Part shown: piece after piece, positions 20,801 to 35,800 of the stretch
Layout of the letters: each line of letters starts with the position of its first letter
Position numbering within the stretch: the first letter of the stretch is position 1
Assembly: GCF_027942865.1 (NCBI RefSeq)
Contig: NC_134514.1
Location: 1,878,169-1,942,168, forward strand
Direction of reading: 5' to 3'
DNA length: 64,000 nt
Source: Odontesthes bonariensis
Lineage: Eukaryota > Chordata > Actinopteri > Atheriniformes > Atherinopsidae
Notes under the pieces: model-generated
The model's database searches: none
What the model was told of the DNA's origin: nothing
What the model saw: the letters and a program-made list of their open reading frames with translations, nothing else
Translations under genes and position numbers: made by a program

Positions 20801-23800
20801 GCTACATACTACATGCTACATACTATATGCTACATACTACATCCTACATACTGCATACTACATGCTACATACTATATGCTACATACTGCGTACTACATAC
20901 CGCAAACTACAAACTACATACTACATACTATATGCTACATACTATATGCTTCATACTATATGCTACATACTACATGCTACATACTACATGCTACATGCTA
21001 CATCCTACATCCTACATACTGCATACTACATGCTACATACTACATACTTTATGCTACATGCTACATACTATATGCTACATGCTACATACTGCGTACTACA
21101 TAACGCAAACTACATACTATATGCTACATACTACATCCTACATACTGCATACCATTGAAATAGAGAGTAGAATGGCCAATGAGCCTCTGGGCATGCGTCA
21201 GAACCGCCACCATCTTGGTACATGGTTCCAATCCTAGCATGCTAGTCAATCGTCAATAACAGCATTCCGCACACCTCGGCTGTGGTACAATTTACGTTAA
21301 CATCTCGCATTAAAAGTGGGTTTCATGTGGTATATAATGTTGGCGTGTTTGTTTATTGTTGAACTGGCCCTTCAGGAAATAGTTTAAGTGGCTAAAACAC
21401 GGTAAGAATAACTTTAAAGTTAGCATAGGCATGCTATTTGCAACAGTGCTTGTTGCAGCACGACAACATTCCGTAGACCTCCGTTGTTGTTCAATTTACT
21501 TAAACATCTCCCATTAAAAATGATTTTCATGTGGTATATCATGTTGGTGTGTTTGTTTATTGTTGAACTTCAGGTAAGAGTTCACGTGACTTAAAACACG
21601 ATAACGGGCCCTCCAAGAAAGCATTTAAGTGGTAAGGATCTTGTTTGAGTGAAGTGCCCGATTTGTGACAGAACAGCTGACTTACGTATGTTTTTTTTTT
21701 TTTTACACCTTAGTTTGTGAATAAATACCCGTGGAGCTATTCTATAAGCTGAGTTTTGCACTAGAAGGGTAACGTTTCGGCCAGTGTACGAAACGTTGTT
21801 TAAATAAATTCAGCATTGGACAAGAGTGTGCCGTATCTTCCAAAAGACTGTACAGTAACATTTTAGGCTTAACCAAGCTGATCTGTCATTTTAGGAGTTC
21901 GTATGAATGAAAGAAAAGGTAATCAGGCCTACGTTATGAGCAGAAATATAGGCTATGTTGACCAACATTGGCTTATATATCATTTTACCCATGTAAATGC
22001 TTAACATTTGTAATGAACGAGGATAAAAAAAACACCGGCTGTCAAATATGTCAATTTACGCCGATTTAATTCCGTATGTCTGCTTAGTTCCGGTCGATGT
22101 TCATTAATTTCAATGCAGCGCTCGGCGGCGCTAGACATGTTCCAAGATGGCGGTCTGTTGACGCCACCGTTCCAAAGGCCGTTGCGTTCATTGGCCATTC
22201 TACTCTCTATTTCTATGCTGCATACTACATACCGCAAACTACATACCACATGCTACATGCTACATACTACATACTACATGCTACATACTACATGCTACAT
22301 ACTACATGCTACATGAATGTGGTGTAAATGTTGGGAAAATGTCTGTTTTCTTTCAGACCAAATATTTTACTGAATGTTTTCTGTGATACTCTGGATCTCT
22401 GGGGCCGGCCCTCAGTGAGGAGGGGCCCCTCAGGCCCTCAGTGATGAGGGGCGCAGCAGGTGGAACTGGTCCTCCCTTTAAGTGTGTGTGTTCTGGGACT
22501 GATCCTCTCTCCACAGTTTGATGCTTTCCTTCCTCTCCATCCGTCTTATTTCACCTCTCCTCCCCCTCCTCCTCCCCCAGTCAGCCTCAGAAGGTGGAGA
22601 GGGCGGAGGAACCCGACGTCTTCTCTCCACCAACCAGGTTCAGTCATAAAGCTGCATGGTTGCACTGCAAGTCCGACTGACTGTAACCGCTCTGCAGTTT
22701 CTCTTCTGGGCCTGATTTTCAAGCACCACAGATCGGTTTCTGTGGCTATAAAGTGTAAATATATTTAGCTGCGAGGCTATAAAGTGTAAATATATTTAGC
22801 TGTGAGGTTATAAAGTGTAAATATATTTAGCCATCAGGCTAGAAAGTATAAATATATTTAGCTGTAAGGCTATAAAGTGGAAATATATTTTGCCGTAAGG
22901 CTATGAAGTGTAAAAAAAGTGTAGTTTGGAGCAAATGTTTCTGCGTAGCTCTGATGATTTGAGCTTTATTTATATACAGCTCACAGCTAAAATGGTTTGA
23001 AAGTCAAAAACACAAAATCTCCTGATGGTTAACAGTGCTTACAGCCGCTGCTGAGGCGTACCCATTTCCTGCTGCAGTCGGTATTTATCAAGTATTTCAA
23101 GAGGGTAACAAAGAAAGTAAAACCCAAAAACACCGATCTGACCCTGAAACCACAGCGGGCCGTGGATGGACCCCTGTGGGACTCCTGTGGGACTCTTGGA
23201 CCTCATCTGTGTTTTTTCCACCTGATTCAGGATGTTGGTTTAGTTGTGGTTTCCTAGGTTGAGGCGCAGATGTTTCTTGTAGAACATGAGAATGATGAAC
23301 CTAGGAGCTGAAACAGAACAGTGTTGTTTTTGACAACCATCTTAGATTTAGTCTTAGTCTTTTGGACTAAAATGCTTATTAGTTTTAGTCACATTTTAGT
23401 CACTTCTATATGTGATAGTTTTAGTCTAGTTTTAGTATAAAAAAAGAAAAAATAAGTATAGTCTACCGTGTTAAGAAAATAGTATGGTCTTAACTATCAA
23501 ACAAGCAGAACAAAAATACATAGCTTATTAACTGACCCTGTACTAAAGCTTTCTGATTTTTCATTCTGTACTGTGCGTGTGTCCCAACTTTACTGTAAGC
23601 GCACTAAACGCACAGGTCCTGGTTAGGGCTGCACAACGTCACTTGTGGCTTTTAGGCTAAAGCTAGCAGACTCTACGTATAACAGTAACTCGACCTGTTT
23701 AACATATCAAGTTACGTGCTGACAGAACGTGCACACAAAGAGATAACCACACCGTCACTGAATGTAAACATGGCTAAACATGCTGCTAAAGTAACACACA

Positions 23801-26800
23801 CATCATGAATTGACGTTAGCGTAACAAAAGCTAACTTTAGCCTGAAGTTAGCAGCCCATTTGCGCCAGGAGTATGTGGAAAACGTGCTAATGTATTAGCT
23901 TACTATGAAATTGATCGATTATGTTAACAGCATTTGTAACTTACCTTTGAAAAAATATCCCTATGGCGAGCCTTAAAGTGCCGCAGCAGATACTTTTTAG
24001 GCTTTAATTGACACACACAATAAGCAGAAATGTCATGCCTTTTAAACGTCTGACAGATCACCCACTAACATTTTCGTCCATTCTCGTCTCGTCAACGGAA
24101 ACTCACACACGTCTCGTCATGTTTTCCTCATCAGAGAGCTATGTTTATCTCGTCACCGTCTCGTTATCGTCATGAAAAAAAGTGGCGTCAACGAAATGAT
24201 TTTGTCATCGTTGACGAAAACAACACCGCTTCAGAACCACAGTTTGATGCAGCAGACCTTGGTTTCTGTAACATTTGAACTCAGCTGGTAAAATACCTCC
24301 AACATGCTGCTTCAGCTAAAAGAGAAGTCTGACCTACTGTTGGCCTGACAGAGAGAAGAGAACCAGGACTAAGTTTCTGCCTCAGCCAGGTCCCCCAAAA
24401 CACTCACAAGATCAGATTAATAAGAAGCTTAAGCTCAGATTTATTGTCCTGTCGATAAAGGAAATACAGGAAATGACTCCTCTGCATTTAACCCTTCCAG
24501 ATGGGTTAAAATACACCAAAAAAATAAGTTTTCAGCGACTAAAACAAACATGTTTGTGTGTAAAAGTGTGAATAAGGACTGAGAGCATCCGCTTGTTTAA
24601 AGGCCGTAAACGTCTTAGCATCCGAAGCTTTAGGTTCTCACTTAGTCAGGAAGTCTTCTGGGCCTTTAAAGACGGCAGCAGCACCTGAAAGCAGGTCCTG
24701 GTGCCTGCAGGCCGTCACAGGTGAGTTCCTGAGGTGACCAGGCCCGTTAGATGGCTGCCAGATGTTTGCAGCAGGCCCGTTAGATGGCTGCCAGATGTTT
24801 GCAGCAGGTCCGTTAGATGGCTGCCAGAGGTTTGCAGCAGGCCCGTTAGATGGCTGCCAGATGTTTGCAGCAGGTCCGTTAGATGGCTGCCAGAGGTTTG
24901 CAGCAGGCCCGTTAGATGGCTGCCAGATGTTTGCAGCAGGCCCGTTAGATGGCTGCCAGATGTTTGACTAACCTGCTGTGAGGTGCAGAATGATGATAAC
25001 CGCATGCAGCCGGTGGAACCCGGGCTAACAGCTGGATTCAGACTCTGTTTGTCTTCCTCTCTGTCTGCAGCTCCGGGGGTCAGACGCCCCGAAGAGACCT
25101 GGAGAAGCAGCTGACGGGGGAGGAAAAGTGAGTTTGGTTCAGTTTGGGTTGATGAGTTTCCCTTTCAGAGGCTGTGGGTCCAGCTGTGGGTCCAGCTGTT
25201 GGAATAACTCTCCCTCCTCTTCCCTGCAGAGCTCTGCGGCCCGGTGACCCCGGGTTCTGCGCCAGGGCCCGCGTCCCCATGCCCTCCAACAAAGACTACG
25301 TGGTTCGACCCAAATGGAACGTGGAGGGGGACTCGAGCAGGGTGAGTCTGAAGCGTCCTTTTGCTGTGACCCGGCAGCACTTTGTGTTGCCATGACAACC
25401 GCCCCCACTCCAACCTCCGGTTAAGGATAAACTCGTGTTCTTTATGTGTCGGAACACCGTTTATTGGCTTTTATCCGCTGATGGAGCAGTTTGAGTTGCA
25501 GGCCCAGGCTTCTGTTTCAAGGAAACTTATTGATACCCACTACTGGAATAAAACAAGCCTTTTTTTTTTTTTTTTTTTTACAATTTATCATTCGTATTTA
25601 TCACTTTAGAAGTATGATTTATAGTAATAATTACTTTAAAGACTTTAACAGAACAGAAATGTCCTGTATTAATTATCAAGGTCAAAAAGTAAGTCTGTAA
25701 AGATCTAAAACCTAAAAAGAATTTATTTATTTATTAGGCCAAAGAGATGCTAACATGGACATCTGCTGTTCAGACTTTAGAAATATTACCGTATTATGGG
25801 AAAGTTTAATGCTATAACATGTGATCAGACCCGTTAAAAAGGACAAAGACCCAACGATGACACGCTAAGCTCAGAGCTGGTAAAATACAGGAAGTGTTGC
25901 CTGGCGTCTGTGGCCGTGTGACTCGGGTGAGGTCAGCAGCTGAGCTGTGATTGGTCCTCTGTAGAGCGGCTGTAAAAAAGCCATCGGGCTGCTGGAGAAG
26001 CACAAGCGCCGCTTCGCGGAGCAGAGGAAGATGGGGCGGCCGCAGGGCGCCGTGAAGATCAGCATAGAGGGGAACAGGATGCCGCTGTAGTTCCGCCGCT
26101 CTCCTGCAGGGGGCAGTAAGTCTGCATGGTGTGAGACGCCTGGTGGCCTGACGTGTGTCCGCAAAGCTTCATGTGTCTCTGGAAAGCCATCTGAGTGTTT
26201 CTGAGTGAAGCCTCAGTGCCGATGAGTTTGAAAAAACACCTTTAAATAACTTTTCTGAGTGTGAGACGGTCTGAGCTGGTTCTGAAGCGTCGTCTTCAGG
26301 AAAGAAAATGACAAAGGCTGAGATATTCCTAAGCATTACAAGGCAACCGTACCAACTGACAACTGTCTGATGCCACTTTTCCTCCGAGGTGGATCCAGTG
26401 GTAGCTCAGAGCCCGACCCAGAACCAGCTCTTTCTGTTTCCACTGCCTAAGTTCTGACAGGAACCAGGAAAACTGTTACAGTTGGACCGACTCTCTCCTG
26501 GTTTAGATCTTGGAGGCTATGAGACGGTTCTGTTTAAGATCCAGAACCAATGTGGGGTCCAGTCTGTGTGGTCCAAGAATAACTAATATAAAGTCTAATA
26601 TCAGCTCCGTGTTATAATTTCTGAAGGTTTCGCTTTTTAACATCTCCAGAATGGTTTGTGAATGCAAAACAACATTTTTAACCTAAGTTATAAACATTGT
26701 TTATGAATTACTTTGATTTATAAACACAGCTCACCGTTTGTAAACATGGACTTTTGTTTTTAGCAGCATTTATAAACTCCGGCTGATGAAATTCAGACTC

Positions 26801-29800
26801 ATTTTTCTGATCTGTGGACATAATCTGACTCCATGACGCTCAGAAACTCAGAACCAGGTTTTTACGGGACGTAATGAGGATGGGATTCTCCAGGTTCTGA
26901 AGTTGAACTCTGAACTGTTTCTCCTGGTTGAAAAGGAGTTTGTGGCGACTTCATTTGGACCTTTGACTGAATATTGTTGTTTTATTTGTTAAGTTTAGGG
27001 CGTTCACGTTGGTTCAGGTCACATTATTTAACTGAATTACTGAGATGTCGTACAGAGGAGGAACGTGGCAGCTGCTGATAAAACGGTTGCGGTGCCACCA
27101 TCTTTAATAACACATTGATTTTACACTAAAACAACTAATTCCAGAATGGAAGTTGATTCATTCAGAATGGCAGCCAGCTGTCAGCGCCCTCCTGAAAATA
27201 CGGTCGTATTGATTTGTACGCAGGCTTTATGTGCTGTGCTGGGTTCAGATCATTATTTATTCTGTTAGATTAATTAGCACGTTATTAAACATCTTTATTT
27301 AGATTAATGCATTTCTTTCCTGCAGTAATTAAACTCGGCTGGATTTAAACTTCTGTGTTAACGACCAGAAACATGGAGAGTGTGACATTAGCTCGTTGTT
27401 CTGATGGAGTTAATAAAGTTCTCCAGCTCCCATTCAGTGTTTTTATTGGTTTAAACAGAAACATTTCTCCATGTTTCCACTCCTGACGTCTCTAAACAGA
27501 AACATTTCTCCATGTTTCCACTCCTGACGTCTCTAAAACAGAAACATTTCTCCATGTTTCCACTCCTGATGTCTCTAAACAGAAACATTTCTCCATGTTT
27601 CCACTCCTGATGTCTCTAAACAGAAACATTTCTCCATGTTTCCACTCCTGACGTCTCTAAAACAGAAACATTTCTCCATGTTTCCACTCCTGATGTCTCT
27701 AAACAGAAACATTTCTCCATGTTTCCACTCCTGATGTCTCTAAACAGAAACATTTCTCCATGTTTCCACTCCTGACGTCTCTAAACAGAAACATTTCTCC
27801 ATGTTTCCACTCCTGACGTCTCTAAAACAGAAACATTTCTCCATGTTTCCACTCCTGATGTCTCTAAACAGAAACATTTCTCCATGTTTCCACTCCTGAC
27901 GTCTCTAAACAGAAACATTTCTCCATGTTTCCACTCCTGACGTCTCTAAAACAGAAACATTTCTCCATGTTTCCACTCCTGACGTCTCTAAAACAGAAAC
28001 ATTTCTCCATGTTTCCACTCCTGACGTCTCTAAAACAGAAACATTTCTCCATGTTTCCACTCCTGACGTCTCTAAACAGAAACATTTCTCCATGTTTCCA
28101 CTCCTGACGTCTCTAAAACAGAAACATTTCTCCATGTTTCCACTCCTGACGTCTCTAAAACAGAAACATTTCTCCATGTTTCCACTCCTGACGTCTCTAA
28201 AACAGAAACATTTCTCCATGTTTCCACTCCTGACGTCTCTAAACAGAAACATTTCTCCATGTTTCCACTCCTGACGTCTCTAAAACAGAAACATTTCTCC
28301 ATGTTTCCACTCCTGATGTCTCTAAACAGAAACATTTCTCCATGTTTCCACTCCTGACGTCTCTAAACAGAAACATTTCTCCATGTTTCCACTCCTGACG
28401 TCTCTAAAACAGAAACATTTCTCCATGTTTCCACTCCTGACGTCTCTAAACAGAAACATTTCTCCATGTTTCCACTCCTGACGTCTCTAAAACAGAAACA
28501 TTTCTCCATGTTTCCACTCCTGATGTCTCTAAACAGAAACATTTCTCCATGTTTCCACTCCTGATGTCTCTAAACAGAAACATTTCTCCATGTTTCCACT
28601 CCTGACGTCTCTAAAACAGAAACATTTCTCCATGTTTCCACTCCTGACGTCTCTAAAACAGAAACATTTCTCCATGTTTCCACTCCTGACGTCTCTAAAA
28701 CAGAAACATTTCTCCATGTTTCCACTCCTGACGTCTCTAAAACAGAAACATTTCTCCATGTTTCCACTCCTGACGTCTCTAAACAGAAACATTTCTCCAT
28801 GTTTCCACTCCTGATGTCTCTAAAACAGAAACATTTCTCCATGTTTCCACTCCTGACGTCTCTAAACAGAAACATTTCTCCATGTTTCCACTCCTGATGT
28901 CTCTAAACAGAAACATTTCTCCATGTTTCCACTTCTGACGTCTCTAAAACAGAAACATTTCTCCATGTTTCCACTCCTGATGTCTCTAAACAGAAACATT
29001 TCTCCATGTTTCCACTCCTGATGTCTCTAAAACAGAAACATTTCTCCATGTTTCCACTCCTGACGTCTCTAAAACAGAAACATTTCTCCATGTTTCCACT
29101 CCTGATGTCTCTAAAACAGAAACATTTCTCCATGTTTCCACTCCTGACGTCTCTAAACAGAAACATTTCTCCATGTTTCCACTCCTGTCGTCTCTAAACA
29201 GAAACATTTCTCCATGTTTCCACTCCTGACGTCTCTAAACAGAAACATTTCTCCATGTTTCCACTCCTGACGTCTCTAAACAGAAACATTTCTCCATGTT
29301 TCCACTCCTGTCGTCTCTAAACAGAAACATTTCTCCATGTTTCCACTCCTGTCGTCTCTAAACAGAAACATTTCTCCATGTTTCCACTCCTGACGTCTTT
29401 AAACAGAAACATTTCTCCATGTTTCCACTCCTGACGTCTTTAAACAGAAACATTTCTCCATGTTTCCACTCCTGATGTCTCTAAACAGAAACATTTCTCC
29501 ATGTTTCCACTCCTGACGTCTCTAAACAGAAACATTTCTCCATGTTTCCACTCCTGACGTCTCTAAACAGAAACATTTCTCCATGTTTCCACTCCTGACG
29601 TCTCTAAACAGAAACATTTCTCCATGTTTCCACTCCTGACGTCTCTAAACAGAAACATTTCTCCATGTTTCCACTCCTGACGTCTCTAAACAGAAACATT
29701 TCTCCATGTTTCCACTCCTGATGTCTCTAAAACAGAAACATTTCTCCATGTTTCCACTCCTGACGTCTCTAAACAGAAACATTTCTCCATGTTTCCACTC

Positions 29801-32800
29801 CTGATGTCTCTAAAACAGAAACATTTCTCCATGTTTCCACTCCTGACGTCTCTAAACAGAAACATTTCTCCATGTTTCCACTCCTGACGTCTCTAAACAG
29901 AAACATTTCTCCATGTTTCCACTCCTGACGTCTCTAAACAGAAACATTTCTCCATGTTTCCACTCCTGATGTCTCTAAAACAGAAACATTTCTCCATGTT
30001 TCCACTCCTGATGTCTCTAAACAGAAACATTTCTCCATGTTTCCACTTCTGACGTCTCTAAAACAGAAACATTTCTCCATGTTTCCACTCCTGATGTCTC
30101 TAAACAGAAACATTTCTCCATGTTTCCACTCCTGATGTCTCTAAAACAGAAACATTTCTCCATGTTTCCACTCCTGACGTCTCTAAAACAGAAACATTTC
30201 TCCATGTTTCCACTCCTGATGTCTCTAAAACAGAAACATTTCTCCATGTTTCCACTCCTGACGTCTCTAAACAGAAACATTTCTCCATGTTTCCACTCCT
30301 GATGTCTCTAAAACAGAAACATTTCTCCATGTTTCCACTCCTGATGTCTCTAAAACAGAAACATTTCTCCATGTTTCCACTCCTGATGTCTCTAAAACAG
30401 AAACATTTCTCCATGTTTCCACTCCTGATGTCTCTAAACAGAAACATTTCTCCATGTTTCCACTCCTGTCGTCTCTAAACAGAAACATTTCTCCATGTTT
30501 CCACTCCTGTCGTCTCTAAACAGAAACATTTCTCCATGTTTCCACTCCTGTCGTCTCTAAACAGAAACATTTCTCCATGTTTCCACTCCTGACGTCTTTA
30601 AACAGAAACATTTCTCCATGTTTCCACTCCTGACGTCTTTAAACAGAAACATTTCTCCATGTTTCCACTCCTGATGTCTCTAAACAGAAACATTTCTCCA
30701 TGTTTCCACTCCTGACGTCTCTAAACAGAAACATTTCTCCATGTTTCCACTCCTGACGTCTCTAAACAGAAACATTTCTCCATGTTTCCACTCCTGACGT
30801 CTCTAAACAGAAACATTTCTCCATGTTTCCACTCCTGACGTCTCTAAACAGAAACATTTCTCCATGTTTCCACTCCTGACGTCTCTAAACAGAAACATTT
30901 CTCCATGTTTCCACTCCTGATGTCTCTAAAACAGAAACATTTCTCCATGTTTCCACTCCTGACGTCTCTAAACAGAAACATTTCTCCATGTTTCCACTCC
31001 TGATGTCTCTAAAACAGAAACATTTCTCCATGTTTCCACTCCTGACGTCTCTAAACAGAAACATTTCTCCATGTTTCCACTCCTGACGTCTCTAAACAGA
31101 AACATTTCTCCATGTTTCCACTCCTGACGTCTCTAAACAGAAACATTTCTCCATGTTTCCACTCCTGATGTCTCTAAAACAGAAACATTTCTCCATGTTT
31201 CCACTCCTGACGTCTCTAAACAGAAACATTTCTCCATGTTTCCACTCCTGATGTCTCTAAACAGAAACATTTCTCCATGTTTCCACTCCTGACGTCTCTA
31301 AAACAAAAACATTTCTCCATGTTTCCACTCCTGACGTCTCTAAACAGAAACATTTCTCCATGTTTCCACTCCTGATGTCTCTAAAACAGAAACATTTCTC
31401 CATGTTTCCACTCCTGATGTCTCTAAAACAGAAACATTTCTCCATGTTTCCACTCCTGATGTCTCTAAAACAGAAACATTTCTCCATGTTTCCACTCCTG
31501 ATGTCTCTAAAACAGAAACATTTCTCCATGTTTCCACTCCTGACGTCTCTAAACAGAAACATTTCTCCATGTTTCCACTCCTGACGTCTCTAAACAGAAA
31601 CATTTCTCCATGTTTCCACTCCTGACGTCTCTAAACAGAAACATTTCTCCATGTTTCCACTCCTGACGTCTCTAAACAGAAACATTTCTCCATGTTTCCA
31701 CTCCTGATGTCTCTAAAACAGAAACATTTCTCCATGTTTCCACTCCTGATGTCTCTAAAACAGAAACATTTCTCCATGTTTCCACTCCTGACGTCTCTAA
31801 ACAGAAACATTTCTCCATGTTTCCACTCCTGACGTCTCTAAACAGAAACATTTCTCCATGTTTCCACTCCTGACGTCTCTAAACAGAAACATTTCTCCAT
31901 GTTTCCACTCCTGACGTCTCTAAACAGAAACATTTCTCCATGTTTCCACTCCTGACGTCTCTAAACAGAAACATTTCTCCATGTTTCCACTCCTGATGTC
32001 TCTAAAACAGAAACATTTCTCCATGTTTCCACTCCTGACGTCTCTAAACAGAAACATTTCTCCATGTTTCCACTCCTGACGTCTCTAAACAGAAACATTT
32101 CTCCATGTTTCCACTCCTGACGTCTCTAAACAGAAACATTTCTCCATGTTTCCACTCCTGACGTCTCTAAACAGAAACATTTCTCCATGTTTCCACTCCT
32201 GACGTCTCTAAACAGAAACATTTCTCCATGTTTCCACTCCTGACGTCTCTAAACAGAAACATTTCTCCATGTTTCCACTCCTGATGTCTCTAAACAGAAA
32301 CATTTCTCCATGTTTCCACTCCTGACGTCTCTAAACAGAAACATTTCTCCATGTTTCCACTCCTGACGTCTCTAAACAGAAACATTTCTCCATGTTTCCA
32401 CTCCTGACGTCTCTAAACAGAAACATTTCTCCATGTTTCCACTCCTGACGTCTCTAAACAGAAACATTTCTCCATGTTTCCACTCCTGATGTCTCTAAAC
32501 AGAAACATTTCTCCATGTTTCCACTCCTGACGTCTCTAAACAGAAACATTTCTCCATGTTTCCACTCCTGATGTCTCTAAACAGAAACATTTCTCCATGT
32601 TTCCACTCCTGACGTCTCTAAAACAGAAACATTTCTCCATGTTTCCACTCCTGATGTCTCTAAAACAGAAACATTTCTCCATGTTTCCACTCCTGACGTC
32701 TCTAAAACAGAAACATTTCTCCATGTTTCCACTCCTGACGTCTCTAAACAGAAACATTTCTCCATGTTTCCACTCCTGACGTCTCTAAACAGAAACATTT

Positions 32801-35800
32801 CTCCATGTTTCCACTCCTGATGTCTCTAAAACAGAAACATTTCTCCATGTTTCCACTCCTGACGTCTCTAAAACAGAAACATTTCTCCATGTTTCCACTC
32901 CTGATGTCTCTAAAACAGAAACATTTCTCCATGTTTCCACTCCTGATGTCTCTAAACAGAAACATTTCTCCATGTTTCCACTCCTGACGTCTCTAAACAG
33001 AAACATTTCTCCATGTTTCCACTCCTGACGTCTCTAAACAGAAACATTTCTCCATGTTTCCACTCCTGACGTCTCTAAAACAGAAACATTTCTCCATGTT
33101 TCCACTCCTGACGTCTCTAAACAGAAACATTTCTCCATGTTTCCACTCCTGACGTCTCTAAACAGAAACATTTCTCCATGTTTCCACTCCTGACGTCTCT
33201 AAACAGAAACATTTCTCCATGTTTCCACTCCTGACGTCTCTAAAACGAAACATTTCTCCATGTTTCCACTCCTGACGTCTCTTAAACAGAAACATTTCTC
33301 CATGTTTCCACTCCTGATGTCTTTAAACAGAAACATTTCTCCATGTTTCCACTCCTGACGTCTCTAAAACAGAAACATTTCTCCATGTTTCCACTCCTGA
33401 TGTCTCTAAAACAGAAACATTTCTCCATGTTTCCACTCCTGACGTCTCTAAACAGAAACATTTCTCCATGTTTCCACTCCTGATGTCTCTAAACAGAAAC
33501 ATTTCTCCATGTTTCCACTCCTGATGTCTCTAAAACAGAAACATTTCTCCATGTTTCCACTCCTGATGTCTCTAAACAGAAACATTTCTCCATGTTTCCA
33601 CTCCTGACGTCTCTTAAACAGAAACATTTCTCCATGTTTCCACTCCTGATGTCTCTAAAACAGAAACATTTCTCCATGTTTCCACTCCTGATGTCTCTAA
33701 ACAGAAACATTTCTCCATGTTTCCACTCCTGATGTCTCTAAACAGAAACATTTCTCCATGTTTCCACTCCTGATGTCTCTAAAACAGAAACATTTCTCCA
33801 TGTTTCCACTCCTGATGTCTCTTAAACAGAAACATTTCTCCATGTTTCCACTCCTGACGTCTCTAAAACAGAAACATTTCTCCATGTTTCCACTCCTGAC
33901 GTCTCTAAAACAGAAACATTTCTCCATGTTTCCACTCCTGACGTCTCTAAACAGAAACATTTCTCCATGTTTCCACTCCTGACGTCTCTAAACAGAAACA
34001 TTTCTCCATGTTTCCACTCCTGACGTCTCTAAAACAGAAACATTTCTCCATGTTTCCACTCCTGACGTCTCTAAAACAGAAACATTTCTCCATGTTTCCA
34101 CTCCTGACGTCTCTAAACAGAAACATTTCTCCATGTTTCCACTCCTGACGTCTCTAAACAGAAACATTTCTCCATGTTTCCACTCCTGATGTCTCTAAAC
34201 AGAAACATTTCTCCATGTTTCCACTCCTGACGTCTCTAAACAGAAACATTTCTCCATGTTTCCACTCCTGACGTCTCTAAAACAGAAACATTTCTCCATG
34301 TTTCCACTCCTGATGTCTCTAAAACAGAAACATTTCTCCATGTTTCCACTCCTGATGTCTCTAAACAGAAACATTTCTCCATGTTTCCACTCCTGACGTC
34401 TCTAAACAGAAACATTTCTCCATGTTTCCACTCCTGACGTCTCTAAACAGAAACATTTCTCCATGTTTCCACTCCTGACGTCTCTAAAACGAAACATTTC
34501 TCCATGTTTCCACTCCTGACGTCTCTAAAACAGAAACATTTCTCCATGTTTCCACTCCTGATGTCTCTAAACAGAAACATTTCTCCATGTTTCCACTCCT
34601 GATGTCTCTAAACAGAAACATTTCTCCATGTTTCCACTCCTGATGTCTCTAAAACAGAAACATTTCTCCATGTTTCCACTCCTGACGTCTCTAAACAGAA
34701 ACATTTCTCCATGTTTCCACTCCTGACGTCTCTAAACAGAAACATTTCTCCATGTTTCCACTCCTGACGTCTCTAAACAGAAACATTTCTCCATGTTTCC
34801 ACTCCTGACGTCTCTAAACAGAAACATTTCTCCATGTTTCCACTCCTGACGTCTCTAAACAGAAACATTTCTCCATGTTTCCACTCCTGACGTCTCTAAA
34901 ACAGAAACATTTCTCCATGTTTCCACTCCTGATGTCTCTAAACAGAAACATTTCTCCATGTTTCCACTCCTGATGTCTCTAAAACAGAAACATTTCTCCA
35001 TGTTTCCACTCCTGATGTCTCTAAACAGAAACATTTCTCCATGTTTCCACTCCTGATGTCTCTAAAACAGAAACATTTCTCCATGTTTCCACTCCTGACG
35101 TCTCTAAACAGAAACATTTCTCCATGTTTCCACTCCTGACGTCTCTAAACAGAAACATTTCTCCATGTTTCCACTCCTGACGTCTCTAAACAGAAACATT
35201 TCTCCATGTTTCCACTCCTGACGTCTCTAAACAGAAACATTTCTCCATGTTTCCACTCCTGACGTCTCTAAACAGAAACATTTCTCCATGTTTCCACTCC
35301 TGACGTCTCTAAAACAGAAACATTTCTCCATGTTTCCACTCCTGATGTCTCTAAACAGAAACATTTCTCCATGTTTCCACTCCTGATGTCTCTAAAACAG
35401 AAACATTTCTCCATGTTTCCACTCCTGATGTCTCTTAAACAGAAACATTTCTCCATGTTTCCACTCCTGATGTCTCTAAAACAGAAACATTTCTCCATGT
35501 TTCCACTCCTGATGTCTCTAAACAGAAACATTTCTCCATGTTTCCACTCCTGATGTCTCTAAAACAGAAACATTTCTCCATGTTTCCACTCCTGATGTCT
35601 CTAAAACAGAAACATTTCTCCATGTTTCCACTCCTGACGTCTCTAAAACAGAAACATTTCTCCATGTTTCCACTCCTGACGTCTCTAAAACAGAAACATT
35701 TCTCCATGTTTCCACTCCTGACGTCTCTAAACAGAAACATTTCTCCATGTTTCCACTCCTGACGTCTCTAAACAGAAACATTTCTCCATGTTTCCACTCC

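Noticed and set aside
19831..21237. 468-codon ORF rich in Tyr, His, Thr and Cys
   Set aside because: The heptamer array reads open in several overlapping frames; no start context or domain.
22560..22640. Possible extra IWS1 exon after a CT-rich tract ending in CCCCAG
   Set aside because: Exon 12 joins exon 13 in phase and restores conserved sequence; including this segment would interrupt it.
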